From NCBI GenBank assembly GCA_030427905.1, contig JAUICL010000001.1:248001-312000 (forward strand): 64,000 bases of DNA, written 5' to 3'. This document shows, piece after piece, positions 9,754 through 19,496 of this stretch (its first letter is position 1; every line of letters begins with the position of its first letter). This DNA is from Bacteroidia bacterium. GTDB lineage: Bacteria > Bacteroidota > Bacteroidia > Flavobacteriales_D > Cryomorphaceae. A program made the position numbers and the translations under genes. The notes beneath the pieces were generated by a model, which had not been told where the DNA came from, did no database searches, and was given only the letters and a program-made list of their open reading frames with translations.

Positions 9754-11703
9754 TTATCCCGCCATGTACTTTGTACTGGCGGGATTTTTTTTGTCTGCAA
9801 CGATTCGCTCAGCCGTTTTAACGATGTCAGCTACGTTGAAACCTGCTTCTGTGTACAGCTCCTGCTGCGATCCATGCTCGAAGTAACGGTCTTCAACACC
9901 GAGACGTACCACTTGAGCCTGATAGCCGTGATCAGCCATAAATTCGAGAACGGCACTTCCCATTCCACCCATCAGACAGCCATCTTCGACAGTAATCACC
10001 TTCTTGAACTTACCGAACACTTCGTGAAGGAGAAGCTCATCGATTGGCTTGACAAAACGCATGTCGTAAACCGCGGCGCTAACCCCAGACTTCTTTAGGA
10101 TCTCACTTGCTTCTACGGCAAAATTACCCGGGTGTCCAATAGTCAAAATAGCTACATCGCTACCGTTCAATACTTTTCGACCCGTTCCCTTTTTGATCTC
10201 TTTGAATGGGGTTTTCCATTTGGTCATCACACCTTGTCCACGTGGATAGCGAATAGAATATGGACCTGCCCCTTCGAGCTGTGCAGAGTACATCAGGTTT
10301 CTGAGCTCTTCTTCGTTCATAGGCGCACTCACCGTCATATTTGGAATGCATCGGAAGAAGGCTAGATCATAAATCCCGTGGTGGGTAGGGCCATCGGCTC
10401 CAGCAAATCCACCGCGATCTAAACAGAAAACTACATCGAGATTCTGCAAGGCTACATCGTGAATGACCTGATCGTAGGCCCGCTGCATAAAGCTCGAGTA
10501 AATATTACAGAATGGAACCAAGCCTTGCGTGGCCAATCCCGCCGAAAACGTAACGGCGTGCTGCTCCGCAATCCCCACATCAAATGAGCGGTCGGGCATG
10601 GCTTCCATCATAATCTTCAAGGAAGATCCCGTTGGCATAGCCGGGGTAATTCCCACAATTTTTTCGTTCTTCTCAGCCAGTTCCACAATGGTATGACCGA
10701 ATACGTCTTGATACTTAGGTGGCTGTGGGTTCTTGGGGACTACTTTGATTATCTCGCCTGTATCCTTGTTGAAGAGCCCGGGCGCATGCCACTTGGTAGC
10801 CGAGCCCGACTCAGCAGGTTCGTAGCCTTTTCCCTTTTTGGTAATACAGTGCAGTATCTTCGGGCCGGGAATGTCTTTCAAGTCCTTCATCACCGATACC
10901 AAGTGATTCACATCGTGGCCATCGACAGGGCCGAAGTATCTAAAATTGAGTGATTCAAACATATTGCTCTGCTTGAGCAAAGATGACTTCACCGCGTTTT
11001 CTACTTTTTGAGCAATCGCTTGAGCGTTTGGTCCAAACTTGGAAATCTTCCCAAGTAAGTTCCACACTTCATCCTTCACCTTGTTGTACGTGTGCGATGT
11101 GGTGATATCAGTCAAGTATTCTTTGAGTGCCCCAACATTTGGGTCGATCGACATGCAGTTGTCATTCAAGACTACGAGCATATTCGAATTCTCGACTCCG
11201 GCGTGATTCAAGCCTTCAAAAGCCAGACCTGCGGTCATCGCACCATCACCAATTACGGCAATGTGCTGACGATCCATTTCTCCTTTGAGCTTGCTTGCCA
11301 CGGCCATTCCTAGCGCTCCAGAAATGGAAGTAGATGAGTGCCCAACACCAAATGTATCGTACTCCGATTCCGAACGCTTCGGAAATCCACTAATCCCTCC
11401 GTACTTACGATTGGTGTGGAATACATTCCGGCGGCCAGTCAGTATTTTGTGCCCATAGGCTTGGTGTCCAACATCCCAGACCAGCTGGTCGTAGGGTGTA
11501 TTGAATACGTAATGAAGGGCAACCGTCAATTCGACAACACCCAAACTAGCACCAAAGTGACCTCCCTTGGTTGAAACTACATCAATGATAAAATCTCTGA
11601 GTTCATCACACAACTCAGAAAGATCGCCCTCAGCAATCTTCTTTCTTAAGTCTTCGGGGAATTCTATTTGGTCAAGGAGTCTTCCGGCTTTATAGGCGTC
11701 CAT
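9754..11703 (-). CDS. dxs: 1-deoxy-D-xylulose-5-phosphate synthase
   Basis: Dxs condenses pyruvate and glyceraldehyde-3-phosphate to DXP, the first step of the MEP isoprenoid pathway; DXP also feeds pyridoxal phosphate and thiamine synthesis. The 649-residue protein shows the thiamine diphosphate site (GDGAMTAGLAFEGLNHAG ... NDN), the GHFGASLGVVELTVALHY block, DGPTHHG, and the C-terminal transketolase domain ending near EDG. It starts at the ATG at 11703, 23 bases after a consensus -7 box. The 3' end is convergent with accC and encodes the terminator hairpin of that operon. Confidence 0.97.
   Translation of the reverse strand: MDAYKAGRLLDQIEFPEDLRKKIAEGDLSELCDELRDFIIDVVSTKGGHFGASLGVVELTVALHYVFNTPYDQLVWDVGHQAYGHKILTGRRNVFHTNRKYGGISGFPKRSESEYDTFGVGHSSTSISGALGMAVASKLKGEMDRQHIAVIGDGAMTAGLAFEGLNHAGVENSNMLVVLNDNCMSIDPNVGALKEYLTDITTSHTYNKVKDEVWNLLGKISKFGPNAQAIAQKVENAVKSSLLKQSNMFESLNFRYFGPVDGHDVNHLVSVMKDLKDIPGPKILHCITKKGKGYEPAESGSATKWHAPGLFNKDTGEIIKVVPKNPQPPKYQDVFGHTIVELAEKNEKIVGITPAMPTGSSLKIMMEAMPDRSFDVGIAEQHAVTFSAGLATQGLVPFCNIYSSFMQRAYDQVIHDVALQNLDVVFCLDRGGFAGADGPTHHGIYDLAFFRCIPNMTVSAPMNEEELRNLMYSAQLEGAGPYSIRYPRGQGVMTKWKTPFKEIKKGTGRKVLNGSDVAILTIGHPGNFAVEASEILKKSGVSAAVYDMRFVKPIDELLLHEVFGKFKKVITVEDGCLMGGMGSAVLEFMADHGYQAQVVRLGVEDRYFEHGSQQELYTEAGFNVADIVKTAERIVADKKNPASTKYMAG
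9756..9792 (+). terminator. intrinsic terminator of accC, inside the dxs 3' end
   Basis: A 9-bp perfect stem (ATCCCGCCA / TGGCGGGAT) contains a further GTAC/GTAC stem with a TTT loop. Eight T residues follow on the plus strand. The hairpin begins at the dxs stop codon (9754-9756 on the minus strand) and encodes the last dxs residues. On the minus strand the stem is not followed by a T run, so it works mainly for accC. Confidence 0.88.
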
Positions 11704-11726
11704 ATAACGGTCTTCTATAGAAGAAA

Positions 11727-11734
11727 CAAAAGTA
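11727..11734 (-). promoter_or_regulatory. -7 promoter box for dxs
   Basis: On the minus strand TACTTTTG matches TAnnTTTG exactly and ends 23 bases before the dxs ATG. No clear -33 box was found. Confidence 0.5.
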
Positions 11735-12267
11735 GCAAATAAATGTTGCGCCTTTGGATGTTTTTAGGCTTGGTTAACAAGTTGGAAAGCATATATCTAC
11801 TCTTTGACTCAGAAGAGAAAGTGTGATGACCCAGAATAAGGCAGAAATTTAATCTAACGGTAAAAGCATGTCTTTTCATCTTCCTTTTGTCTTGCCGTGC
11901 CGTCGGCAAGCCTATGGCGGCCGATGGATACAAAAGGAACAAAAGATCAGGGCTGTAATTTTATTTCTTGAACCTCGCGAAAACACTACAGCACCTTACC
12001 CAAACTCGCAAACGGTATTAGCGGAAGCAGAGCTTCCGATACCTGAGCTCAGACATGGGTGCGGTGGCCTTTCGCTTATTTCAGAGTTTCTAAGAGAATA
12101 AAATTAAGGCCGAAAGTTGGCTCACGACCTTCTTTACCACTTAGAAGATTAAAATTCTGCAAGTTGTGAGCCAATTTGTGCTAGAGCCAGATAAGTAAGC
12201 TGGAGCTATTTTCTAGAAGCAACTTGGATTCGCCAATATCCGGCTCTTCATCGGTGAAAAAATCCGA
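11735..12267. repeat. gene-free stretch with nested inverted repeats
   Basis: No credible gene is seen between dxs and the FtsX-like gene. Two inverted-repeat structures stand out. In the first, TTCCTTTTGT (11881-11890) pairs with ACAAAAGGAA (11930-11939) and encloses a perfect hairpin CTTGCCG (11891-11897) / CGGCAAG (11904-11910). In the second, TTGGCTCAC (12117-12125) pairs with GTGAGCCAA (12166-12174) and encloses CTTCT/AGAAG (12129-12147). Neither is followed by a T run. The first resembles dispersed intergenic repeats of marine Bacteroidota as I remember them; this was not checked. Confidence 0.5.
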
Positions 12268-14682
12268 TCATTCTTCCTTCACCACTTTGGCGGGAGGAAT
12301 TCGCAGCACTTTAGCAGCACCCGCTACGCTGATCAGAACAGCGAGAGTCAAGAGCAGCAAAGCTACTACCACCAACCACAGCGTAGGGTAACCAACGTGA
12401 TAAGCGAAACCCGATGACCAAACCCGAACGATCCAGTAGCTGGCAGGAACGGCCCAAAATAGAGATACCAAAATGAGCAGTACAGGTGTCTTGGTGGCCA
12501 CCCACAGCAAATCGAGAACTTCAGCACCCAGAATCCGGCGTATGGCAATCTCCTTCATTCGCAAACGGCTATTGAAAAGAGACAAAGCCAGCAATCCAAA
12601 CAGCGCTACGAGCCAAGTGATGATTGTGAATATGAGGAGTACTGACCCGATTAAATCGTCTTTGGAATAAGACTGGTTGTGGATATCGGACAGAACACGG
12701 TAGTCAAAAGGCTTATTGGAGACATAATCACCCCAGACGGTTTCGAGCTGGGCCAGGGCAGCGGGTGATATTTCGCTTAACCGTGCGGCGACGTGGCGTG
12801 TAAAATAGTTGAATTGGCCGCTGCGCTTATCGGCGATATCGAGCACCATTGGCCCAATGGAGTGGTGGAGCGACTTGTAGTGGAAATCTTCCACAACACC
12901 TACCACTTCTTCCATTCCGTTGAGCGATTGAAGCTTTGCACCCAAGGCATCTTGCGGGTCTTGAAACCCCAGCACACGCGCCATGGATCGGTTGATGATG
13001 ATGGACAATGAATCTTCCCTTGGCATCAATGGATCGTAATTCCTTCCAGCGATTAAGTCGATGTGAAACAAGTCGATAAACGGCTCATTAACCATCAAGG
13101 CAGGCAAATACTTCCACTCTCCCTGAGCCATTTCGCCAAACCGAAACTCGTGATTATTGTTGTTGACGCCCATGTACTCGTTCATAATTGCGGCTTCTTC
13201 CACATAGTCCAGGTTTCGGAGCGTCTCACAAAACTGATTGGGTTGTGCAAGAACTTGAGTCGAGCTCACATCCATGACCACTACGTTTTCGGCATCAAAT
13301 CCTTTGGGCATGTTGTGCATAAAATCTACCTGTTGGTAAGATGCTATGCTGAAGACCATGAGAATCAGGGAAACGCCAAATTGCACCACAACCAAGCCAT
13401 TTCGGAAGAAGCCACCCTTCTTTCCTTTGGCCGATTGACCCTTGAAGATTTGCTGCACGTTAGTTCGGGAAAAAACGATGGCCGGATAAGTAGCTGCGGC
13501 CAGGGTGATAAGAACGGCAATACCCAAAAAACTGAACCCGAAAAATGGGTTCGCGAACCAAGTCCACGAAAACTGAAGACCGAGAAACTGCAATGCCGGT
13601 TCGATGGTAAGCCCAAGAACCACCAAGGACAGCAAGATAGCAAGCGCGACAGATAAGGCCGATTCGAGGCCAATTTGCCGTGCCAGTATGATTTGATTAG
13701 CTCCAAGTACTTTGCGGACAGCCATTTCTCTGGTGCGAACCAAAAACATGGCCGATGACAGATTGACAAAATTCACAGATCCAACAATAAACAAGAACAC
13801 CGCACAAAGGAAGAATACGGAGATGTAGATCATCTTGCTGTTCTCACCCATCTCAAACTCGCGATCTGACTTCAAATGTATGTCGGTAATGGGCTGTAGA
13901 TCGAGCTCAGCGATATGCTTAACGGCTTCCACAAAATGTCCTTGAACAAACTCGGGGAATACGGCTCGCAGCTGGTCGGGACTTACTCTGGGGGCCAGTT
14001 TTACGTAAGTCCAAGCCGGATTCCAAACCCAGTTCTGCTCAGCCCAGGGTGCCAGCTGACCAACGCTCGAAAAGGAAGCCATGGCGCTGGGAGTGAAATG
14101 CGAAGGATTGGTCTGACGAAACACACCAGTCACTTCCATAGCCACTTCTTGAAAGCCTTGAAGTTTGACCACCTCACCAATTGGAGATTTATTTCCGAAC
14201 CACTTCGTAGCTAGCTCTTCTGAGAGAACTATCGTTCCGGGACGCGCCAGAACTACATCGGGATCACCTTGAAGTAAATCGATATCCCAAAAATGAAATA
14301 TGGTCGAATCAACCCAGTAGATACCCTGCTCGGCGAAGAGATCGTTGTTGGGCATTTTGAACGTTTGATTGCCCTGCTGCCAATCGAAAATGCGGACACA
14401 ATCTTCGATCAGAGCTGGATTCTCTTGAGCTAGCACGCTTCCCACCGGAATCGGCGCGCTAGAAGATCGCTCAACGTGGTCGCCGCTGTCCAAATTTTCG
14501 ATAACGCGATAGATTCGCTCGGCATTGGGGTGAGTCGTGTCGTACCGGGTTTCGTAAACGATATACGATGCGATAAAGAAGATTCCCCAAAGGCATAAAA
14601 CCAACCCGAGGAGATTGATGATGGATACGACTGGCTGCTTCTTCAGAGACCGGCTCCAGATTTTTAGATAGTGGCGTAACAT
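12268..14682 (-). CDS. FtsX/MacB-like ABC transporter permease
   Basis: This inner-membrane protein of 804 residues has the Bacteroidota layout of a double FtsX permease. It has an N-terminal membrane segment (about 20-45), a MacB-type periplasmic core, three membrane segments ending near the middle with the conserved block SAMFLVRTREMAVRKVLGA, a second periplasmic domain, and a C-terminal FtsX domain with LRMKEIAIRRILGAE. No ATP-binding gene is adjacent, which is common for this class. The start was moved to the ATG at 14682 (MLRHYLKIWSRSL), since the longer reading adds 26 residues that look non-native. Such permeases act in mechanotransmission, lipoprotein or peptide export; the substrate is unknown. 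Confidence 0.85.
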   Translation of the reverse strand: MLRHYLKIWSRSLKKQPVVSIINLLGLVLCLWGIFFIASYIVYETRYDTTHPNAERIYRVIENLDSGDHVERSSSAPIPVGSVLAQENPALIEDCVRIFDWQQGNQTFKMPNNDLFAEQGIYWVDSTIFHFWDIDLLQGDPDVVLARPGTIVLSEELATKWFGNKSPIGEVVKLQGFQEVAMEVTGVFRQTNPSHFTPSAMASFSSVGQLAPWAEQNWVWNPAWTYVKLAPRVSPDQLRAVFPEFVQGHFVEAVKHIAELDLQPITDIHLKSDREFEMGENSKMIYISVFFLCAVFLFIVGSVNFVNLSSAMFLVRTREMAVRKVLGANQIILARQIGLESALSVALAILLSLVVLGLTIEPALQFLGLQFSWTWFANPFFGFSFLGIAVLITLAAATYPAIVFSRTNVQQIFKGQSAKGKKGGFFRNGLVVVQFGVSLILMVFSIASYQQVDFMHNMPKGFDAENVVVMDVSSTQVLAQPNQFCETLRNLDYVEEAAIMNEYMGVNNNNHEFRFGEMAQGEWKYLPALMVNEPFIDLFHIDLIAGRNYDPLMPREDSLSIIINRSMARVLGFQDPQDALGAKLQSLNGMEEVVGVVEDFHYKSLHHSIGPMVLDIADKRSGQFNYFTRHVAARLSEISPAALAQLETVWGDYVSNKPFDYRVLSDIHNQSYSKDDLIGSVLLIFTIITWLVALFGLLALSLFNSRLRMKEIAIRRILGAEVLDLLWVATKTPVLLILVSLFWAVPASYWIVRVWSSGFAYHVGYPTLWLVVVALLLLTLAVLISVAGAAKVLRIPPAKVVKEE

Positions 14683-14798
14683 TGGTGTTTGAGCATTTGA
14701 ACTGGAGCAATATAGCGTGAAAACACAGTCCGCGAAACCAGTTAAGGCTTTCAGAGCCAATGTTTAACCTTTTTTGAGACGCGTACAGAAACGGACAC

Positions 14799-14830
14799 AA
14801 AAAAGCCCCTCGAAATGCTTCGAGGGGCTT
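14799..14830 (-). terminator. intrinsic terminator of the RND efflux operon
   Basis: A perfect 12-bp stem (AAGCCCCTCGAA / TTCGAGGGGCTT) with the loop ATGC is followed, on the minus strand, by six T residues. It lies 20 bases after the RND permease stop codon and ends the tetR-tolC-adaptor-RND operon before the FtsX-like gene. Confidence 0.92.
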
Positions 14831-14850
14831 CTTCCATTTCTCAAATCGGA

Positions 14851-17800
14851 TTAACGAGTAATGGAATATGATGCGTCCTTTTTATGCACCCACTTGTACT
14901 TCAAACGAGCCAAGAGCAAGTACATAACTGGAACAATAACCAATGTTAAGAACGTAGCAAACGTGAGTCCAAAGATAATAGTCCAAGCAATTGGTCCCCA
15001 AAACATCACGTTATCTCCACCGACATAAATATGCGGGTTAAATTCGCTAAGCAATCTAAAGAAGTCAATATTCAGACCAATTGCAAGCGGAACCAGACCT
15101 AAAACGGTAGTCAGGGCCGTCAGCAATACCGGTCTCAAACGAGTTTTACCCCCTTCTATAATCGCAACAACTACCTGATCAAACGGAAGCTTCTCTCCAA
15201 CTGGAATCCCCAACTCTTCCTTCTTTCTAACACGGATCAAGTTGGTATAATCTATCAGTACAATGGCGTTGTTTACTACAATTCCCGCCAGCGATATGAT
15301 ACCAATCATGGTCATGATGATCACGAAGTCCATTTGGAACGCTACCAGTCCGAGGAAGACTCCAATCAAGCTAAAGAACACCGCCACCCCAATAATAACC
15401 GGAGTTGAAATGGAGTTGAACTGCGCCGTAATAATCACAATGATCAAGAACAAGGCCATGGCAAGGGCCGTGCTCAAGAAGGCCATTTCTTTGGCTTGCT
15501 CTTCTTGCTGCCCGGTAAATTGCGCATTGTTTCCACGTTCAAGTTCAAATTCATCGACGTGTTTCTTCATCTCAGCAACGATCTCATTGGCATTGTAACC
15601 CGTCAATACGTTGGATGTAATGGTCACTACTCGATCGAGATCCTTTCGCTTCACCGCACTAAATGTGCTCGACTTTTTGGCTTCTGCCACAGCCGAGATC
15701 GGCACCTGTACAATCTGACCATTGTTCTGATTTCTAAAGGTCAACCGCATATTCATCAAGGCATCTTCGTTCTCACGGTAATGCTCCATCAAACGGATAT
15801 TGATTGGGTAATCGTCTTCACCATCCTTGTAAGTAGAAACTTCCTTCCCAAACAAAGCTGTACGCATGGCATCACCAATTTGGTAAGTCGATAGATCAAG
15901 TGTACGCGCCTTAGCTCGGTCGATGATGATCGGCATTTCTGGTTTACCCGTTTCTACATCGAGTTTGAGTTCTTCGACTCCGGCTACACCCTTTTCATTC
16001 AAAAAGTCTTTCAGAGCCAAAGCATCGTTCATTACCGCTTCGTAATCTTCTCCACTTACTTCGATGTTGATCGGTGGATCTTGTGGTGGACCAGCTTCGT
16101 TTTTGCTCACGACAACTTGGGTACCTGGATAGCCTTTCAAATCAGCACGAATCTCTTCGAGCACATCACCCGTACTTACGCCGCGTCTCTCCTGAAACTT
16201 CTTAAACTGAACCGTGATACGCGCTTTGTGGGGCGTATTCTGTAAGGAAGGACCTTGAGCCGGATCGCTCGTACCCTCACCTACCTGGCCGATAACCGAC
16301 TCGATCAAAAATGAGCTGCGATCATCGCCTTCTCCTTCGTAGTACTTATCGAGAATTTCAACCACACGCTTTTCGAGCTGTTCCGTAGTCCGGTTAGTCT
16401 CTTCGATATCAGTACCGATGGGTTTCTCGATAAAGATGTTGAGATACTGCGGCTCATTCACTGGAAAAAATTCCACTTTTGGTGGGAAAGTTCCCAAGAG
16501 AATGAAGGACAAAACCAAGAGCCCAGCAGTTCCACCAAGGTATCGCCCAGGCTTTTTTAGTGCTTTCTTCAATACCCCTTCGTAGAATGACTCAAGTCTC
16601 GGAAGGATATTATTCTGAAGCTTGACGGTACCAGGAGTTAGGATGTAAATATTGACAATCCCAAGAATACCAAATACAACAAATAGATTTCCGATGGTGA
16701 GAATGGCTCCAGAGTCGGCGGCCAATCCACCAGCATCAATGGCAACCCCCACCGCAAGCATAATTAAGCTATTGCGCAAGGATTTCTTCTTGTCGAGATC
16801 TGGTTCCCCTACTTTCATATAAAGCGATGTAAGCACGGGGTTGATAACAAGCGCCACGAATAGCGACGACGCCAAGACGATGATAAGCGTAATAGGCAGG
16901 TAGAACATAAATTCTCCCATCATTCCCGGCCAGAAAGCCAATGGAAGGAAAGCCGCCAATGTCGTAGCAGTAGAAGCGATAATTGGGACGGCTACTTCAC
17001 CAACTCCAAGCTTTGCCGCTTTGATTGGTGGATATCCTTCATCCATCAATCGATAGACGTTCTCAACGACAACAATACCGTTGTCAACGAGCATCCCGAG
17101 CGCAAGTACAAGGGCAAAAAGAACGATAACATTCAAACTCACCCCAAGCATGCTTAGAATTAGGAAACTCATCAGCATGGAAAGTGGAATCGCGATACCA
17201 ACGAAAAGTGCGTTTCTCAGACCAAGGAAGAAAAGTAGGACCCCAACTACGAGCAATACCCCGAAGATGATCGAGTTCAAAAGCTCATCAACCTGAGTCT
17301 TGGTCTGGTCACTTTGGTCGTTGGTGATGGAAAGTTGAAGGTCGTCTGGAAAGACATTCTCCTGGGCATCGGCTACAATCTCATTGATCTTGTAGGAAGC
17401 TTCGATCAGGTTCTCTCCTGCCCGCTTCATGATATCGACCATGACCACGGGGTTCAAGAATTCACGCGCATAGCTTTCCTTCTCTTTCTCTCCAAAAGAA
17501 ACCTCGGCGATATTCTTCAAGTAAACCACTTCCTGGTTCTCACGACGTACGATCACGTCTTCGATTTCCTCGATGTTCTTGAACTCACCAATTACGCGCA
17601 CATTTCTCCTGAACTCATCCACCAAAAGGTCACCCCCCGAGATGGTTGTGTTTTCTCTGGAAATGGCCGCTGCGATATCGTCAAAACTGATCTCCATGGC
17701 TTCCATGGCGAGCAGATCCACATCTATTTTCACTTCCTTATCCATCACCCCACGGATCTCCACCTTCGTAATCTCTGGAAGGTCTTCGATCTCATCTTCG

Positions 17801-18336
17801 AGGTACTCGGCGTATTCCTTGAGCTGATCGATCGAATAATCGCCCGAAAGGTTGATATTCATGATCGGGATGAGCTCAGAGAAGTTCATCTCGAACACGT
17901 TAGGATCAGCTGGCAAGTCGGTTGGGAAATCGCGATCACTCATCGCGATATCTACCTTGTCTTTTACCTTGCGCAGTGCCTCAGACGGCGTCACATCAAA
18001 ATCGAACTTGATTTGAATAGACGAATATCCTTGCACACTGGTAGAAGTGATCTCATCGACTCCTGTGATGGCGTTAATTTCCTTTTCAAAAGGTCGCGTA
18101 ATCAGCTTCTCGATGTCGAGTGGTGAGTTTCCTGGGTAGGCCGTCCCGATGTAAATCTCGGGCGTGACTACGTCAGGGAAATTCTCCTTGGGAAGGCTCA
18201 TGTATGAGAATATCCCACCCAAGAGTATGATCACACCGATTACAAAAACGGTGGTTCTATTATCGATCGAAAGGGATGAGAGTCCAAACTCCTTTGTCCC
18301 TTTCTTGTTTGGTTCAGAACTTTCTTTCTCAGTCAT
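14851..18336 (-). CDS. RND-family efflux permease (AcrB/MexB-like)
   Basis: This inner-membrane proton-driven pump component of 1161 residues belongs to the HAE-type RND superfamily. It begins with a cytoplasmic tail and the first membrane helix (VFVIGVIILLGGIFSYMSLP), followed by the porter domain block YPGNSPLDIEKLITRPFE. The central helices carry the proton-relay-like segment ALVLALGMLVDNGIVVVENVYR, and the second half repeats this with SLAGIVVNNAIVLIDYTN. An extra hydrophobic insertion of about 50 residues lies near residues 525-580, longer than in AcrB. It is the last gene of the efflux operon, 3 bases after the adaptor gene. The substrate is not predictable. Confidence 0.93.
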   Translation of the reverse strand: MTEKESSEPNKKGTKEFGLSSLSIDNRTTVFVIGVIILLGGIFSYMSLPKENFPDVVTPEIYIGTAYPGNSPLDIEKLITRPFEKEINAITGVDEITSTSVQGYSSIQIKFDFDVTPSEALRKVKDKVDIAMSDRDFPTDLPADPNVFEMNFSELIPIMNINLSGDYSIDQLKEYAEYLEDEIEDLPEITKVEIRGVMDKEVKIDVDLLAMEAMEISFDDIAAAISRENTTISGGDLLVDEFRRNVRVIGEFKNIEEIEDVIVRRENQEVVYLKNIAEVSFGEKEKESYAREFLNPVVMVDIMKRAGENLIEASYKINEIVADAQENVFPDDLQLSITNDQSDQTKTQVDELLNSIIFGVLLVVGVLLFFLGLRNALFVGIAIPLSMLMSFLILSMLGVSLNVIVLFALVLALGMLVDNGIVVVENVYRLMDEGYPPIKAAKLGVGEVAVPIIASTATTLAAFLPLAFWPGMMGEFMFYLPITLIIVLASSLFVALVINPVLTSLYMKVGEPDLDKKKSLRNSLIMLAVGVAIDAGGLAADSGAILTIGNLFVVFGILGIVNIYILTPGTVKLQNNILPRLESFYEGVLKKALKKPGRYLGGTAGLLVLSFILLGTFPPKVEFFPVNEPQYLNIFIEKPIGTDIEETNRTTEQLEKRVVEILDKYYEGEGDDRSSFLIESVIGQVGEGTSDPAQGPSLQNTPHKARITVQFKKFQERRGVSTGDVLEEIRADLKGYPGTQVVVSKNEAGPPQDPPINIEVSGEDYEAVMNDALALKDFLNEKGVAGVEELKLDVETGKPEMPIIIDRAKARTLDLSTYQIGDAMRTALFGKEVSTYKDGEDDYPINIRLMEHYRENEDALMNMRLTFRNQNNGQIVQVPISAVAEAKKSSTFSAVKRKDLDRVVTITSNVLTGYNANEIVAEMKKHVDEFELERGNNAQFTGQQEEQAKEMAFLSTALAMALFLIIVIITAQFNSISTPVIIGVAVFFSLIGVFLGLVAFQMDFVIIMTMIGIISLAGIVVNNAIVLIDYTNLIRVRKKEELGIPVGEKLPFDQVVVAIIEGGKTRLRPVLLTALTTVLGLVPLAIGLNIDFFRLLSEFNPHIYVGGDNVMFWGPIAWTIIFGLTFATFLTLVIVPVMYLLLARLKYKWVHKKDASYSITR

Positions 18337-18339
18337 TGC

Positions 18340-19494
18340 TTAGAGCGTTACTTCTTCAACTTTGTCGCCATCGCGTACACTGCGAGACCCTTTGGCTACC
18401 ACCTTCTCACCAGATTTCACACCACTATGGATGATGCTCATCCCTTGGTATGACTGTCCAACTTCAACGAGCTGCTTGCGCACTGAGCCTTCTTTCTGAT
18501 TCTCAACATCCATCACAAAGACATAGTTATCACCCTGTCCATCTTGCATGATGACCGATGATGGAACAATGACTGCTTCTGGATCTGTGTAGTCGTTTAT
18601 TTTCAACACGACCAAAGAGTTTGGCTTCACCATATCGAGTCCGGTCGATACGTCTACACGCACTTCAAATGAGCGGTTAGCTGGCTTGATGTAGTTTCCG
18701 ATTTTGGTGATTTGGCTCGTGATCGTATCGCGACGGTTAACGATGATATCTACGTGATCACCTTTCTTGATTTTCCCAATGTAGCGTTCCGAAACATCGG
18801 CTACCACATATACTTCATCGGTATTTACGATTCGTACGATAGGCGCCTGCCCACCGGCCATCTCACCGATCTTCGGATAAATCTTGTCGACAACACCATC
18901 GAATGGGGCAAAAACAGTGCTCTTGCGTCGCTGCTCTTCGAGGGTAGCTAGTGAAGTCTCAAGTGATTCTTTTCTGTTCTTGGCTTCGAGGTATTGCACT
19001 TCGCTTCCCACATTCTGCTCCCAAAGGCGCTCCTGCTTTTCGAAAAGCGTTTCAGCCAATTCCAGCGATTTCTTCACCTCTTCGATGTTTCTATCTATAA
19101 TCTCTGTATCCAAAACAACCAGCGTCTGTCCGCGGCTCACTTCTTGGCCTTCGTAAGCACTAATCTTACGGACAACTCCGGCAGCTTCGGCGTAGATGAC
19201 CGCGGCCTTATCAGACTCCACATTTCCATAGACTTCAAAAAAGTGCTTAAATGTGTCGACGTTGGCTTGGAAAGTAGTGATCATCTTTCTGCTTTCAGTG
19301 GTGTCGAGCTCAGCAATCTTTGCTTCCACATCGGCTATTAAAGATTCGGTTTCTGCACGCGCTGCCGTCAATGAGTCCAACTCTGATTGAAGTTTAGCGA
19401 GGTCCGAATTGTTTGGTTGGCATGAACTGAGTACCATCGCTGAAACTGCGACAGCCATCAATCCACTAATCAGGTTTTGCATTTTATTTTTCAT
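18340..19494 (-). CDS. RND efflux periplasmic adaptor (membrane fusion) lipoprotein
   Basis: This 384-residue adaptor joins the RND pump to the outer-membrane channel. A lipobox (VLSSC, Cys25) follows a hydrophobic signal segment, so it should be lipid-anchored. A coiled coil (about 28-75) precedes the lipoyl-like half YEGQEVSRGQTLVVLD, a helical hairpin with many Glu/Lys (about 135-200), the second lipoyl half FAPFDGVVDKIYPKIGEMA, and beta-barrel and membrane-proximal domains. The order is typical of the HlyD/AcrA family. It lies 2 bases from the tolC-like gene and 3 bases from the RND gene. Confidence 0.93.
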   Translation of the reverse strand: MKNKMQNLISGLMAVAVSAMVLSSCQPNNSDLAKLQSELDSLTAARAETESLIADVEAKIAELDTTESRKMITTFQANVDTFKHFFEVYGNVESDKAAVIYAEAAGVVRKISAYEGQEVSRGQTLVVLDTEIIDRNIEEVKKSLELAETLFEKQERLWEQNVGSEVQYLEAKNRKESLETSLATLEEQRRKSTVFAPFDGVVDKIYPKIGEMAGGQAPIVRIVNTDEVYVVADVSERYIGKIKKGDHVDIIVNRRDTITSQITKIGNYIKPANRSFEVRVDVSTGLDMVKPNSLVVLKINDYTDPEAVIVPSSVIMQDGQGDNYVFVMDVENQKEGSVRKQLVEVGQSYQGMSIIHSGVKSGEKVVAKGSRSVRDGDKVEEVTL

Positions 19495-19496
19495 GG

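Noticed and set aside
11715-12101. Two overlapping small open frames on opposite strands
   Set aside because: They run through inverted repeats, have low-complexity or frame-shadow character and no recognisable domain or start context.
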